Shown piece by piece: positions 24,527 to 31,439 of a stretch of 44,835 bases of DNA. The position numbers and the translations under genes are program-made. The stretch is from SG8-4 sp964598225 (lineage in GTDB: Bacteria > Planctomycetota > Phycisphaerae > Sedimentisphaerales > Anaerobacaceae). The number at the start of each line of letters is the position of its first letter. Position 1 is the stretch's first letter. The stretch lies in the NCBI GenBank assembly GCA_964598225.1, contig CAZRBG010000047.1:1-44835 (forward strand), in the 5' to 3' direction. The notes beneath the pieces are model-generated. The model saw only the letters and a program-made list of their open reading frames with translations. It was not told the origin of the DNA and did not search any database.

Positions 24527-26764
24527 ATGAGAAATGGTCGTTTCTTAGCCATCGCCGTGATTTCTATAGTTCTTGCCCCCGGAGCGCCTGTTCCTGGCCA
24601 ACGTGCTGCGTTCGAGTACCCGGTCTACTTAGTCGATGCTTACGACGGGGACGCCAGTTGCTGGACCGGCATGGACGCACGCGGCAACTACGAAGGCTCG
24701 GTTCGTGTCGTGCCGCGGGAATGGCTCACAGGACCTCCATTGTCGGAAAAATCGGGCGTGACCCTTCCTCCGGACCACTGGGTTGAAGTTCGGTTTCGAG
24801 GCCCGATAGTAGACGGCCCCGGCGACGACATCGTACTCATCGAATTGGGGCCCGTAAACGAGCGAGCGCACGTCTATATCACCGACGGCGCCGGTCAGGA
24901 ATATCTGCTCGGCTTGGCGCAGGCTGGAAACGAAGGGACGGGAGTTGACCCAACGGAAATTGGCTTCGATATTGCCGGGATCGCCCTGCCGTTTGACGGT
25001 CTTGCCGTGCGCATTGTCGGCCTGGACCTCGGAGGCCAGGCCCCCGGATTCGACATAGGCAGCGTAATTGCGAGAATCGACCCGGAATGCGGAGAGGCTG
25101 CGTGCAATCCCGTTCCGGTTAACGGCGCCCTGGACGTAGATTCCGATTCGATACTCAGCTTTTCGCCGGGGCGCTCCGCCAAAGAACATATCATTAATCT
25201 GAGCACGGATCTTGCCGGCCTGGACGATGCGCCTCACAGGCGGGATGCAAACAGTTTCGACCCGAACGGTCTTGAATTAGGCAAGACTTACTACTGGCGG
25301 GTGGATGGGGTTAATGGGACCGGCATCATACCGGGGCGAGTTTGGAGTTTTATTACGGATGACCACATCATGCTCGACGACTTCGAAAGCTACGACCTGC
25401 TCTCGGATCCGACGAAACTCGACAGCCAGACTATCTATGACGCCTGGCAAAACGCCAACATCTATCTTTTTGAACAATTGAGCTCTAATTGCGGCAGGAA
25501 GTCGATGGCGTTCAATTACTACTACAGCGGCTTGTCGTACGATGAGGCGCTGCATACCTTGACTCCGGCCCAGAATTGGACTGAAAGCGGAATCGAGGTG
25601 CTCGAGCTTTATTTCTATGGCCAGCCGTTCAATTCCCCCGCTCAAATGTACGTTGTTCTGAACGACGGAATCGCCGAAACTATAGTGCCTTATCAGGGCG
25701 ATTCGCATGATCTGACAACCGAAGGCTGGCAGCCGTGGAGAATCAAGTTGAGCGATTTTAACGATCTTGACTTGAGCAACATTGAGAGCTTGTCGGTGGG
25801 GTTTTGTGCCGAAGCAGGGAATACATCGAGCGTAGGCGCTGGCACCGTATATTTCGATGATATAGCACTCTACACAGCCAGATGCCTCACTGAAGACAGA
25901 ATTGCCGCGGATTTCAACGGTGACTGCCTTGTAAATTTCTTAGATATGCAGGAGTTGGCAACGAATTGGCTCGAAAAAGGATACAATACTTATTCCATTG
26001 CCGAGCCAAATTCGCCGCTGGCGTGGTATAAGTTCGATGGCAACACGAACGATAGCGCCGCCGGAGGTTATAACGGCATTCCGCGCGGCGATCCGACGTA
26101 TGCCGAAGGTGTTTATGGACGGGCAATCGATTTCCACGGCGATGACTATGTCGAGTTAACCCGCACAGTGAGTCTTTTTTCATCGATCCATTCGGCTATA
26201 ACGATTGCGTTTTGGCAGTACGGTTCGGACTCGCCGCATCGAACCGATACCATTTGCTGCTCGAATTACAGATACGGCGTCGAAGATCCGGCGATTTCCA
26301 TCAATCTTGGATGTTGGAGAGGCCCCGGCGAATATAACTGGGATTGCGGTCAGCCATGGTCGTTCGATAGCAGGCTCGGTGGAGACCATCGCTACCAAAG
26401 CGAATGGTCGGACCGATGGAATCATTGGGCTTTTACTAAAGATGTTGCTTCAGGGAAGATGCAGATTTTTCTCAACGGCAGGCTTTACGATAGCCGAAAT
26501 GGCTCAAAATCGCCGATCTCAGGAATCAACTCATTCCAGATCGGGTCCGGCTGGTATGGGGGCTACGATGGACTGATTGACGACTTTCGTATTTATGATT
26601 ATGTGCTCTCCCAGCCGGAAATTGTCTATGCCGCTACTAATGGTTCCGGAATCTTCGACTTACCGCTGCTATTGCCTGCCGATCTTAACGACGACGACCG
26701 AATCGATCTATTCGACTATGCGCTTTTCGCCGATAACTGGCTGGAAAACCACCTTTGGCCCTAA
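24527..26764 (+). CDS. secreted multidomain protein with LamG and two dockerin-like tags
   Basis: A 745-residue exported protein. GGAGG lies 6 bases before the ATG at 24527; 24443 would only add residues ahead of the signal peptide. After the signal come an unassigned beta-rich segment (30-195) and a fibronectin-like domain (200-290) ending YYWRVDGVNGT. Next is a domain opening LDDFESYD (300-440), common in Planctomycetota. One dockerin-like EF-hand follows (near 450: DFNGDCLVNF then Asn-Trp-Leu-Glu), then a concanavalin/LamG-type domain (480-690, WYKFDGNTNDSA, GLIDDFRIYDYVLS). A second dockerin-like EF-hand closes the protein (Asp-Leu-Asn-Asp-Asp-Asp through Asn-Trp-Leu-Glu). It probably binds a carbohydrate outside the cell. 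No cohesin partner is in the window. Confidence 0.82.
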   Translation: MRNGRFLAIAVISIVLAPGAPVPGQRAAFEYPVYLVDAYDGDASCWTGMDARGNYEGSVRVVPREWLTGPPLSEKSGVTLPPDHWVEVRFRGPIVDGPGDDIVLIELGPVNERAHVYITDGAGQEYLLGLAQAGNEGTGVDPTEIGFDIAGIALPFDGLAVRIVGLDLGGQAPGFDIGSVIARIDPECGEAACNPVPVNGALDVDSDSILSFSPGRSAKEHIINLSTDLAGLDDAPHRRDANSFDPNGLELGKTYYWRVDGVNGTGIIPGRVWSFITDDHIMLDDFESYDLLSDPTKLDSQTIYDAWQNANIYLFEQLSSNCGRKSMAFNYYYSGLSYDEALHTLTPAQNWTESGIEVLELYFYGQPFNSPAQMYVVLNDGIAETIVPYQGDSHDLTTEGWQPWRIKLSDFNDLDLSNIESLSVGFCAEAGNTSSVGAGTVYFDDIALYTARCLTEDRIAADFNGDCLVNFLDMQELATNWLEKGYNTYSIAEPNSPLAWYKFDGNTNDSAAGGYNGIPRGDPTYAEGVYGRAIDFHGDDYVELTRTVSLFSSIHSAITIAFWQYGSDSPHRTDTICCSNYRYGVEDPAISINLGCWRGPGEYNWDCGQPWSFDSRLGGDHRYQSEWSDRWNHWAFTKDVASGKMQIFLNGRLYDSRNGSKSPISGINSFQIGSGWYGGYDGLIDDFRIYDYVLSQPEIVYAATNGSGIFDLPLLLPADLNDDDRIDLFDYALFADNWLENHLWP

Positions 26765-26897
26765 AAGTATGCAATCCCCTATTTTACACGCACTTATGTC
26801 AATTTCTGTCAAGATTAGGCAAACTCAATGTCCTCTTCAGCCGATATAGACAAAAATAGGACAAAAAAACAAATTAGGCGTGTTAGTAAGTTTTTTC

Positions 26898-26926
26898 TTG
26901 ACCAATTTTAAGGAATATCCTACTAT
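26898..26926 (+). promoter_or_regulatory. sigma70-type promoter upstream of the candidate sRNA and rny
   Basis: TTGACC (26898-26903) and TACTAT (26921-26926) are separated by 17 bases. Transcription would start near 26933. It reads into the candidate small RNA and, on read-through, into rny about 490 bases further on. Confidence 0.6.
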
Positions 26927-26932
26927 ACGCCC

Positions 26933-27039
26933 AAGTACGCAGCTTATGATTATAAAGATTGTGGGATGCCCCGAACATCACACTTGGTTTTTGGTGATTT
27001 GTGAGGGGTGAACACGATAAAAGGTTCGTATACCTTTTT
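26933..27039 (+). ncRNA. candidate small RNA or rny leader with terminator-like end
   Basis: About 107 bases between the promoter and a 7-base-pair hairpin. A long hairpin can form from CCCC (26969-26972) with GGGG (27005-27008) and ATCAC (26977-26981) with GTGAT (26994-26998). It ends in AAAAGGT-TCGTAT-ACCTTTT plus one further T (27019-27039). It does not match 6S, tmRNA, RNase P or SRP RNA by eye. It could equally be an attenuator in the rny leader. Confidence 0.4.
27019..27039 (+). terminator. weak Rho-independent terminator or attenuator
   Basis: Stem AAAAGGT (27019-27025) with ACCTTTT (27032-27038), loop of six, T-rich 3' side. The stem has three G-C pairs only, so efficiency would be modest. 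Confidence 0.4.
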
Positions 27040-27420
27040 GAGTTACGGCTACAAAGTTGCAAAGATATTTTAGCTATGTCCGCGATCCGGCGGCTAATCT
27101 TGTTTCGGCCCGTCTGCGGCGCTGAAAATGAATAGCGTGGAACGAAATCTGCTTGAAAAGAGCTTTAGATTATCCGAGAGGAATTGTTAGTGTCGAACGG
27201 TGAATCAGTCAATTTTAAGCAAGGCTCTGCTTTGTTGAACTGCAAAACGCCACTGAAAGTGGAGATTTTGGCTGAATATAGCTGATTCGGCGTTCGCACG
27301 AAAAGGATTTCTTCACTCATAGCCATTTCTTTGAGATTTTCCGGCCGGGTAGATTCCCCAATCTTTCCCATAAAGAGCGCGTGCGGGACTCTTTGAGAAA
27401 CTAAGGGAAAGGTACGAAAT

Positions 27421-29001
27421 ATGGACGTAATACTGATGGAATTCACGGTGGGAAATGTCGCAGCCACCATTATAGCCTTCATTCTGGGGATCGCTCTTGC
27501 TGCCATAGTCGGACAAATGGTTACCAGAGCGAGAGCCAAGACCCTCAAACAGAATCTGGAAAGACAGGTCGAAGATGCCAAAAGAGAAGCCGAAAACATA
27601 ATCAAATCGGCTCAGATTGATGCGGCCGCCGAAAAAATCAAGAAAAGAGAGGAGGTTACCGCTGAGGCCAACAAGGTGCGGGGTGAACTCCACGAGATCG
27701 AGATGCGGCTCACCAAACGCGAGGATACGATCGACCGTCAGACCGAATTGCTCCAGCAGCGCGAAAAAGGACTGGAAAAGCAGCAGAAGGAGGTTGAAAG
27801 AAGGCTGCACAATATGGACCTGAAGGAAAAGCAGCTCTCGGTACTCATGGCCCAGCAGAAGAACCAATTGCTGAAAATCACGGCGATGAACATCGACGAG
27901 GCCAGAGAGCTTCTGCTGAGTCGCCTCGAAGAGGAGTGCGAGCACGAAATGTCGTCTTTGATCCAGCGAAAAATCGAAGAGACCACAGAGATCGCAGGCG
28001 AAAAAAGCCGGGAGATTATCAATGCCGCCATTCAGCGTTACGCCGCCGAGCAGACCTGCGACGCCACGGTCTCGACGGTCGAAATACCAAGTGATGACAT
28101 GAAAGGCCGGATCATCGGCAGGGAAGGACGAAACATCCGCGCATTCGAGAAGGCAACCGGCGTGGACGTTATCGTCGATGACACACCGGGAATGATCGTA
28201 GTCAGCGGTTTCAGCCCCGTCCGGCGCGAGGTCGCTCGCCTTTCGATGGAGAGATTAATCCAGGACGGGCGCATTCATCCATCCAGAATCGAAGAGCTTG
28301 TGGGCCAGACTAAAAAGGATGTTAACAACAAGGTCCTGCAACTCGGTAAAAACGCCACGGTAGAGACGAATATCCGCGGCCTGAGCAACAAGGTGGTCAG
28401 TTTGTTGGGCGCCCTGAATTACAGAACCAGCTACGGACAAAATGTTCTGCGACATAGCGTAGAGGTCGCTTTCCTGGGACAGGTGATGGCCGACGAGCTT
28501 GGCCTGGACGGCACTATCGCCAGACGCGCCGGCCTGCTGCACGACATAGGCAAGGCGATCGACCACGAGGTCGAGGGCAACCACCCCACTATCGGGGCCA
28601 ACTACCTTAAGCGGTTCAACGAATCTTCGGTCGTGCTAAACGCCGTAGCGGGCCATCACGGCGATATCCCGCCGGACAACCCGTATACCCCGCTGATTGC
28701 CGCGGCAGACGCCATCAGTGCATCCCGCCCAGGCGCCAGGCGGGAAACTCTTGAGAGATATATCAAGCGGCTGGAGAAGCTCGAGGAAATCGCGACGAGT
28801 TTCAAAGGAGTTGAAAACGCCTATGCGATCCAGGCCGGACGGGAAATTCGCGTCATCGTGTCCGCAGATGAGGTGGACGACGATTCGGCAGTGAAGGTCG
28901 CCCGCGATATCGCTAACAAGGTCGAAAACGAAATGACCTATCCGGGCGAGATTCAGGTAACGCTGTTACGTGAAGTCCGCTGTATCGAATACGCAAAGTA
29001 A
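27421..29001 (+). CDS. rny: ribonuclease Y
   Basis: A 526-residue membrane-anchored endoribonuclease that begins mRNA decay. One N-terminal transmembrane helix (residues 9-30, AATIIAFILGIALAAIVG) is followed by a long Lys/Glu-rich coiled coil (to about 200). Then comes a KH domain with GRIIGREGRNIRAFEK and a HD phosphohydrolase domain with HSVEVAFL, LLHDIGKA and GHHGD as metal ligands. The length and order match the family. AAAGGT precedes the ATG at 27421; an ATG 15 bases downstream is an alternative. It is followed at 71 bases by ymdB, a conserved gene order. A 490-base leader with a candidate structured RNA lies upstream. Confidence 0.96.
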   Translation: MDVILMEFTVGNVAATIIAFILGIALAAIVGQMVTRARAKTLKQNLERQVEDAKREAENIIKSAQIDAAAEKIKKREEVTAEANKVRGELHEIEMRLTKREDTIDRQTELLQQREKGLEKQQKEVERRLHNMDLKEKQLSVLMAQQKNQLLKITAMNIDEARELLLSRLEEECEHEMSSLIQRKIEETTEIAGEKSREIINAAIQRYAAEQTCDATVSTVEIPSDDMKGRIIGREGRNIRAFEKATGVDVIVDDTPGMIVVSGFSPVRREVARLSMERLIQDGRIHPSRIEELVGQTKKDVNNKVLQLGKNATVETNIRGLSNKVVSLLGALNYRTSYGQNVLRHSVEVAFLGQVMADELGLDGTIARRAGLLHDIGKAIDHEVEGNHPTIGANYLKRFNESSVVLNAVAGHHGDIPPDNPYTPLIAAADAISASRPGARRETLERYIKRLEKLEEIATSFKGVENAYAIQAGREIRVIVSADEVDDDSAVKVARDIANKVENEMTYPGEIQVTLLREVRCIEYAK

Positions 29002-29005
29002 TTTC

Positions 29006-29066
29006 GTGCTGCGTTCTGCGTGCCGCGTGCTGCGCAGCACTCAGAACGCAGTACTCAGAACGCAGA
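29006..29066. repeat. hairpin repeat between rny and ymdB
   Basis: CTGCGTTCTG (29009-29018) is the exact inverse of CAGAACGCAG, present twice (29042-29051 and 29056-29065). Between them GTGCTGCGCAGCAC (29027-29040) is a perfect 14-base palindrome. It fills most of the rny-ymdB gap and leaves ymdB with no clear Shine-Dalgarno. Confidence 0.75.
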
Positions 29067-29072
29067 ACGAAT

Positions 29073-29924
29073 ATGAAACTAAACATTCTCTGCATCGGCG
29101 ACATAGTTGGCAGGCCCGGCAGGCGTGTAATCAGCGAGAAGCTGAAAACACTCGTCAGTGAGATGGATGTTGACTGCGTGATAGCCAACGCCGAGAACGC
29201 TGCGGGAGGATCGGGTCTGACGGCACAGATTTACAAAAAGCTCATGCGGGCCGGAGTGAATCTAATCACGCTGGGAGATCATACGTACCGAAAGCGGGAT
29301 ATAATTCAAACACTTGAAACCGCAGACAACATCGTCAGGCCGGCGAACTTTTCTCAACACGCAGCCGGTAAAGACGTGGCCTTTTACAAGACCGGCAAGG
29401 GACCGGTAGTAGCGGTGCTCGCTCTTATCGGGCGTCTTTTCATGAAACCGGCTGACTGTCCTTATACTGCCGCCGACCGGTTACTGGGTCGGATCAGTCA
29501 GCAGGCTGATATCATAATCGTCGATTTCCATGCCGAGGCCACGAGTGAGAAGGTCGCGATGGGATATCACCTCGACGACAGAGTAAGTCTATGCTTCGGA
29601 ACCCACACGCACGTTGTAACCGCAGACGAGAGAATCATGCCGAAAGGAACTGCATACATTACCGACATCGGCATGACCGGGGCGCACGATTCGGTTCTCG
29701 GCCGGGGTTCGGAAAACGTCCTCAAGGCATTTCGCACTCAGATGCCGTATCCCTTCGAGATTGCTACCGCCGATGTCAGAATAAACGGGATACTCGTCAC
29801 TATAGACTCCCAACTCGGCAAAGCCGAGCATATCCGGCGAATCAGGATCGACGCCGACACCCAAGAGACAAGAACCTACGACAGCGACGACGGCAAACCA
29901 GAATACTTCAACAACAACTTCTAA
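29073..29924 (+). CDS. ymdB: YmdB-type metallophosphoesterase (2',3'-cyclic nucleotide phosphodiesterase family)
   Basis: A 283-residue cytoplasmic dimetal phosphoesterase. It opens NILCIGDIVGRPGRRV, the family start, then IANAENAAGGSGLT, LGDHTYRK, VDFHAEATSEK and FGTHTHVVTADE, which together supply the Asp, Glu, Asn and His metal ligands. ITDIGMTGAHDSVLG near residue 195 is another family block. Members hydrolyse 2',3'-cyclic nucleotides and influence RNA decay and biofilm in Bacillus. Adjacency to rny is conserved in several phyla. The ribosome site is poor because a hairpin repeat occupies the upstream gap. Length is normal. Confidence 0.93.
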   Translation: MKLNILCIGDIVGRPGRRVISEKLKTLVSEMDVDCVIANAENAAGGSGLTAQIYKKLMRAGVNLITLGDHTYRKRDIIQTLETADNIVRPANFSQHAAGKDVAFYKTGKGPVVAVLALIGRLFMKPADCPYTAADRLLGRISQQADIIIVDFHAEATSEKVAMGYHLDDRVSLCFGTHTHVVTADERIMPKGTAYITDIGMTGAHDSVLGRGSENVLKAFRTQMPYPFEIATADVRINGILVTIDSQLGKAEHIRRIRIDADTQETRTYDSDDGKPEYFNNNF

Positions 29925-29960
29925 GCCGACTTTGGCTCATAGGTGAGGATCTTCTACTCG

Positions 29961-30213
29961 TTAGCCCCCTTTGCCTCGAACAAGTGGTAATTGGGTTTGT
30001 TCGCCGGTCGCTTCATTTACCACAACCAGCCCTTCGACGCTCTCTCGCTGCAATTGCTCGTTAGCACCCAGGATCTCGATTGCCGTAAACAGTCCCATCG
30101 GGTGCGATGTCGATGATCAGTTCATCACTTAGTTTTATCGCCTCGACCTCGGCATCTTTTTCTTTAAACCTAATATAGCCCACATTGTAGCGTGGATCGT
30201 AAGTAAGTTTCAT
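29961..30213 (-). pseudogene. DUF2283 gene with a one-base frameshift
   Basis: The ATG at 30213 starts MKLTYDPRYNVGYIRFKEKD, the DUF2283 pattern, and continues LSDELIIDIAPDGTVYG. There the frame breaks at about 30081: the genome reads GTT TAC GGC A ATC GAG. Dropping one base gives GIEILGANEQ, exactly the expected family continuation, and runs to TAA at 29961. The full length is 253 bases, that is 84 codons plus one base. In the unshifted frame the protein stops after 50 residues. The product is a small beta-rich protein of unknown function, often beside DUF4258, as here. It could be a pseudogene, a sequencing error, or +1 recoding. Confidence 0.75.
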
Positions 30214-30239
30214 GACATTTTCTCTCTTTTCCAATCCGC

Positions 30240-30492
30240 TCAAAAGTATCGGGTAATCACCGTGATAACCAGCCAACCCCCGTCTTCACGAACTGCCATA
30301 AACCTCAACCTGTTTCGTTTCGTAGTCTTTGCCACGCCATTCTTGGCCAAGAGCAAAGTTTCTTCGGAACCCGCTTCTATTGAATTTCGCGTTGAACCGT
30401 TCTCCTGATTCCATTGTCACAACAACTTCACGCTCAGTGGCCCCGCCTTGAGCCATGCGTTCACGTGCGTCTGGATGGAAACGAACCACCAT
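30240..30492 (-). pseudogene. DUF4258 gene with a one-base frameshift
   Basis: The ATG at 30492 starts MVVRFHPDARERMAQGGATE, the DUF4258 pattern, and continues to YETKQVEVYG. The genome then reads GTT TAT GGC A GTT CGT. In the zero frame a TGA follows two codons later (30286). With one base removed the sequence continues VREDGGWLVITVITRYF to a TGA at 30240, the expected family C-terminus. The full length is 253 bases, 84 codons plus one, the same as its neighbour. DUF4258 proteins are RelE/BrnT-like in fold by family description and often paired with DUF2283, a toxin-antitoxin-like arrangement (inferred). The start has only a weak ribosome site. Confidence 0.75.
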
Positions 30493-30609
30493 AATACAAA
30501 CTGCCTATTCCTGAACAGCTCCATGTGCTATTCGTATTTGCAGTAGACCAACACAAGTATTTTATCTCATGAATAGTCTTGCTCCAAATATTTTCCGATC
30601 AGAATAGTC

Positions 30610-31242
30610 TTATCGTAGGAAGGGATTGTAGGCTTTTTCATGGCCTATTGTTGTGGCGGGTCCGTGGCCGGGGAAGATTTTGGTTTCGTCGGGCAGAGTG
30701 AAGAGCTTTTCCTTTATGCTGCTGACGAGTTGCGGCATGTTTCCACCGGGAAAGTCGGTTCTGCCGACCGAATCGGCGAAAAGAGCGTCTCCCACGAACG
30801 CGACGCCGTCATTTTCCGAGTAAAGGCTGATGCCGCCGGGTGTGTGCCCCGGAGTATGAAGGACAAGCAGCTCTATTGCCGCCTGCTCGATTACGTCTCC
30901 TTCGGTCAAAGAAACCTCTTGCGGCTCTGTCCTGAACGGCATCCCGGTCATGCCGGACAAATTTGACTGAGGTTCGGTGAGCATCTTGGCATCGAGCTGG
31001 TGAATATAGACTTTCATATCGCCAAAACTGCTTCGCATCGCGTTGGCGCCGCCGATATGATCTACGTGGCCGTGAGTAAAGACCAGCGCAACCGGATTCA
31101 ACTGCCGCTGCGTTAGAAAGTCGATTAACGTACCAGCATTGAGACCGGTGTCTATTATCAAACATTCCCTGGAAGCATCATTTTGTCGCATAACGTAGCT
31201 GTTGGTTTCATACGCGCCCAAGGTCAGATGGTCGATTTTCAT
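30610..31242 (-). CDS. metallo-beta-lactamase-fold hydrolase (glyoxalase II-like)
   Basis: A 210-residue cytoplasmic dizinc hydrolase. THGHVDHIGG near residue 55 is the H-x-H-x-D-H metal motif. HTPGHTPGGISLY near 130 gives the next His, FVGDALFADSVGRTDFPGG near 150 the bridging Asp, and FPGHGPATTIGHEK near 190 the last His. This is the layout of hydroxyacylglutathione hydrolase-like proteins (short form without the C-terminal helical domain). The actual thioester substrate cannot be told. AAGGAG lies 8 bases before the ATG. It is divergent from the ABC exporter, with a striking inverted repeat between them. Confidence 0.92.
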   Translation of the reverse strand: MKIDHLTLGAYETNSYVMRQNDASRECLIIDTGLNAGTLIDFLTQRQLNPVALVFTHGHVDHIGGANAMRSSFGDMKVYIHQLDAKMLTEPQSNLSGMTGMPFRTEPQEVSLTEGDVIEQAAIELLVLHTPGHTPGGISLYSENDGVAFVGDALFADSVGRTDFPGGNMPQLVSSIKEKLFTLPDETKIFPGHGPATTIGHEKAYNPFLR

Positions 31243-31293
31243 TCTGCGTACTCCTTCTCAAAGGCAATTACAGTAGCCGAAACCGTTCTGCTC

Positions 31294-31420
31294 GTCAAGC
31301 ACCAATTCGGTCGGTCCTCCGCGACCGGTTCGTCCTGGAGACGAAGGCGAATTGGTGCTTGACCGGCCAAACCAAGTCTGTTAGTGTGCCCGATTTGTTA
31401 CCCAGCACCGATTCGGTTGG
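31294..31420. repeat. 16-base perfect inverted repeat plus a related direct copy
   Basis: GTCAAGCACCAATTCG (31294-31309) is the exact inverse of CGAATTGGTGCTTGAC (31348-31363), 38 bases apart. A third related copy, AGCACCGATTCGGTTGG (31404-31420), matches 31298-31314 at 15 of 17 positions. It lies in the divergent region between the hydrolase and the ABC exporter and could be a regulator-binding array or a mobile-element remnant. Confidence 0.75.
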
Positions 31421-31439
31421 CATTGAAGAAAGTTCTCGA

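Larger units (their letters stand above)
26765..27420. other. 656-base region upstream of rny
   Basis: This is the longest gene-free stretch. It holds a promoter at 26898-26926, a folded segment with a terminator-like hairpin at 26969-27039, and a looser stem AACGCC / GGCGTT (27246-27251 with 27289-27294). Short open frames on either strand lack ribosome sites. Confidence 0.6.

Noticed and set aside
26933..27039. 6S RNA, tmRNA or SRP RNA
   Set aside because: The stem layout and lack of the tRNA-like end, tag frame or conserved loop exclude tmRNA and SRP; 6S was considered but its closing stem is not visible.
27246..27294. Riboswitch in the rny leader
   Set aside because: Only a loose AACGCC/GGCGTT stem; no recognisable aptamer core.
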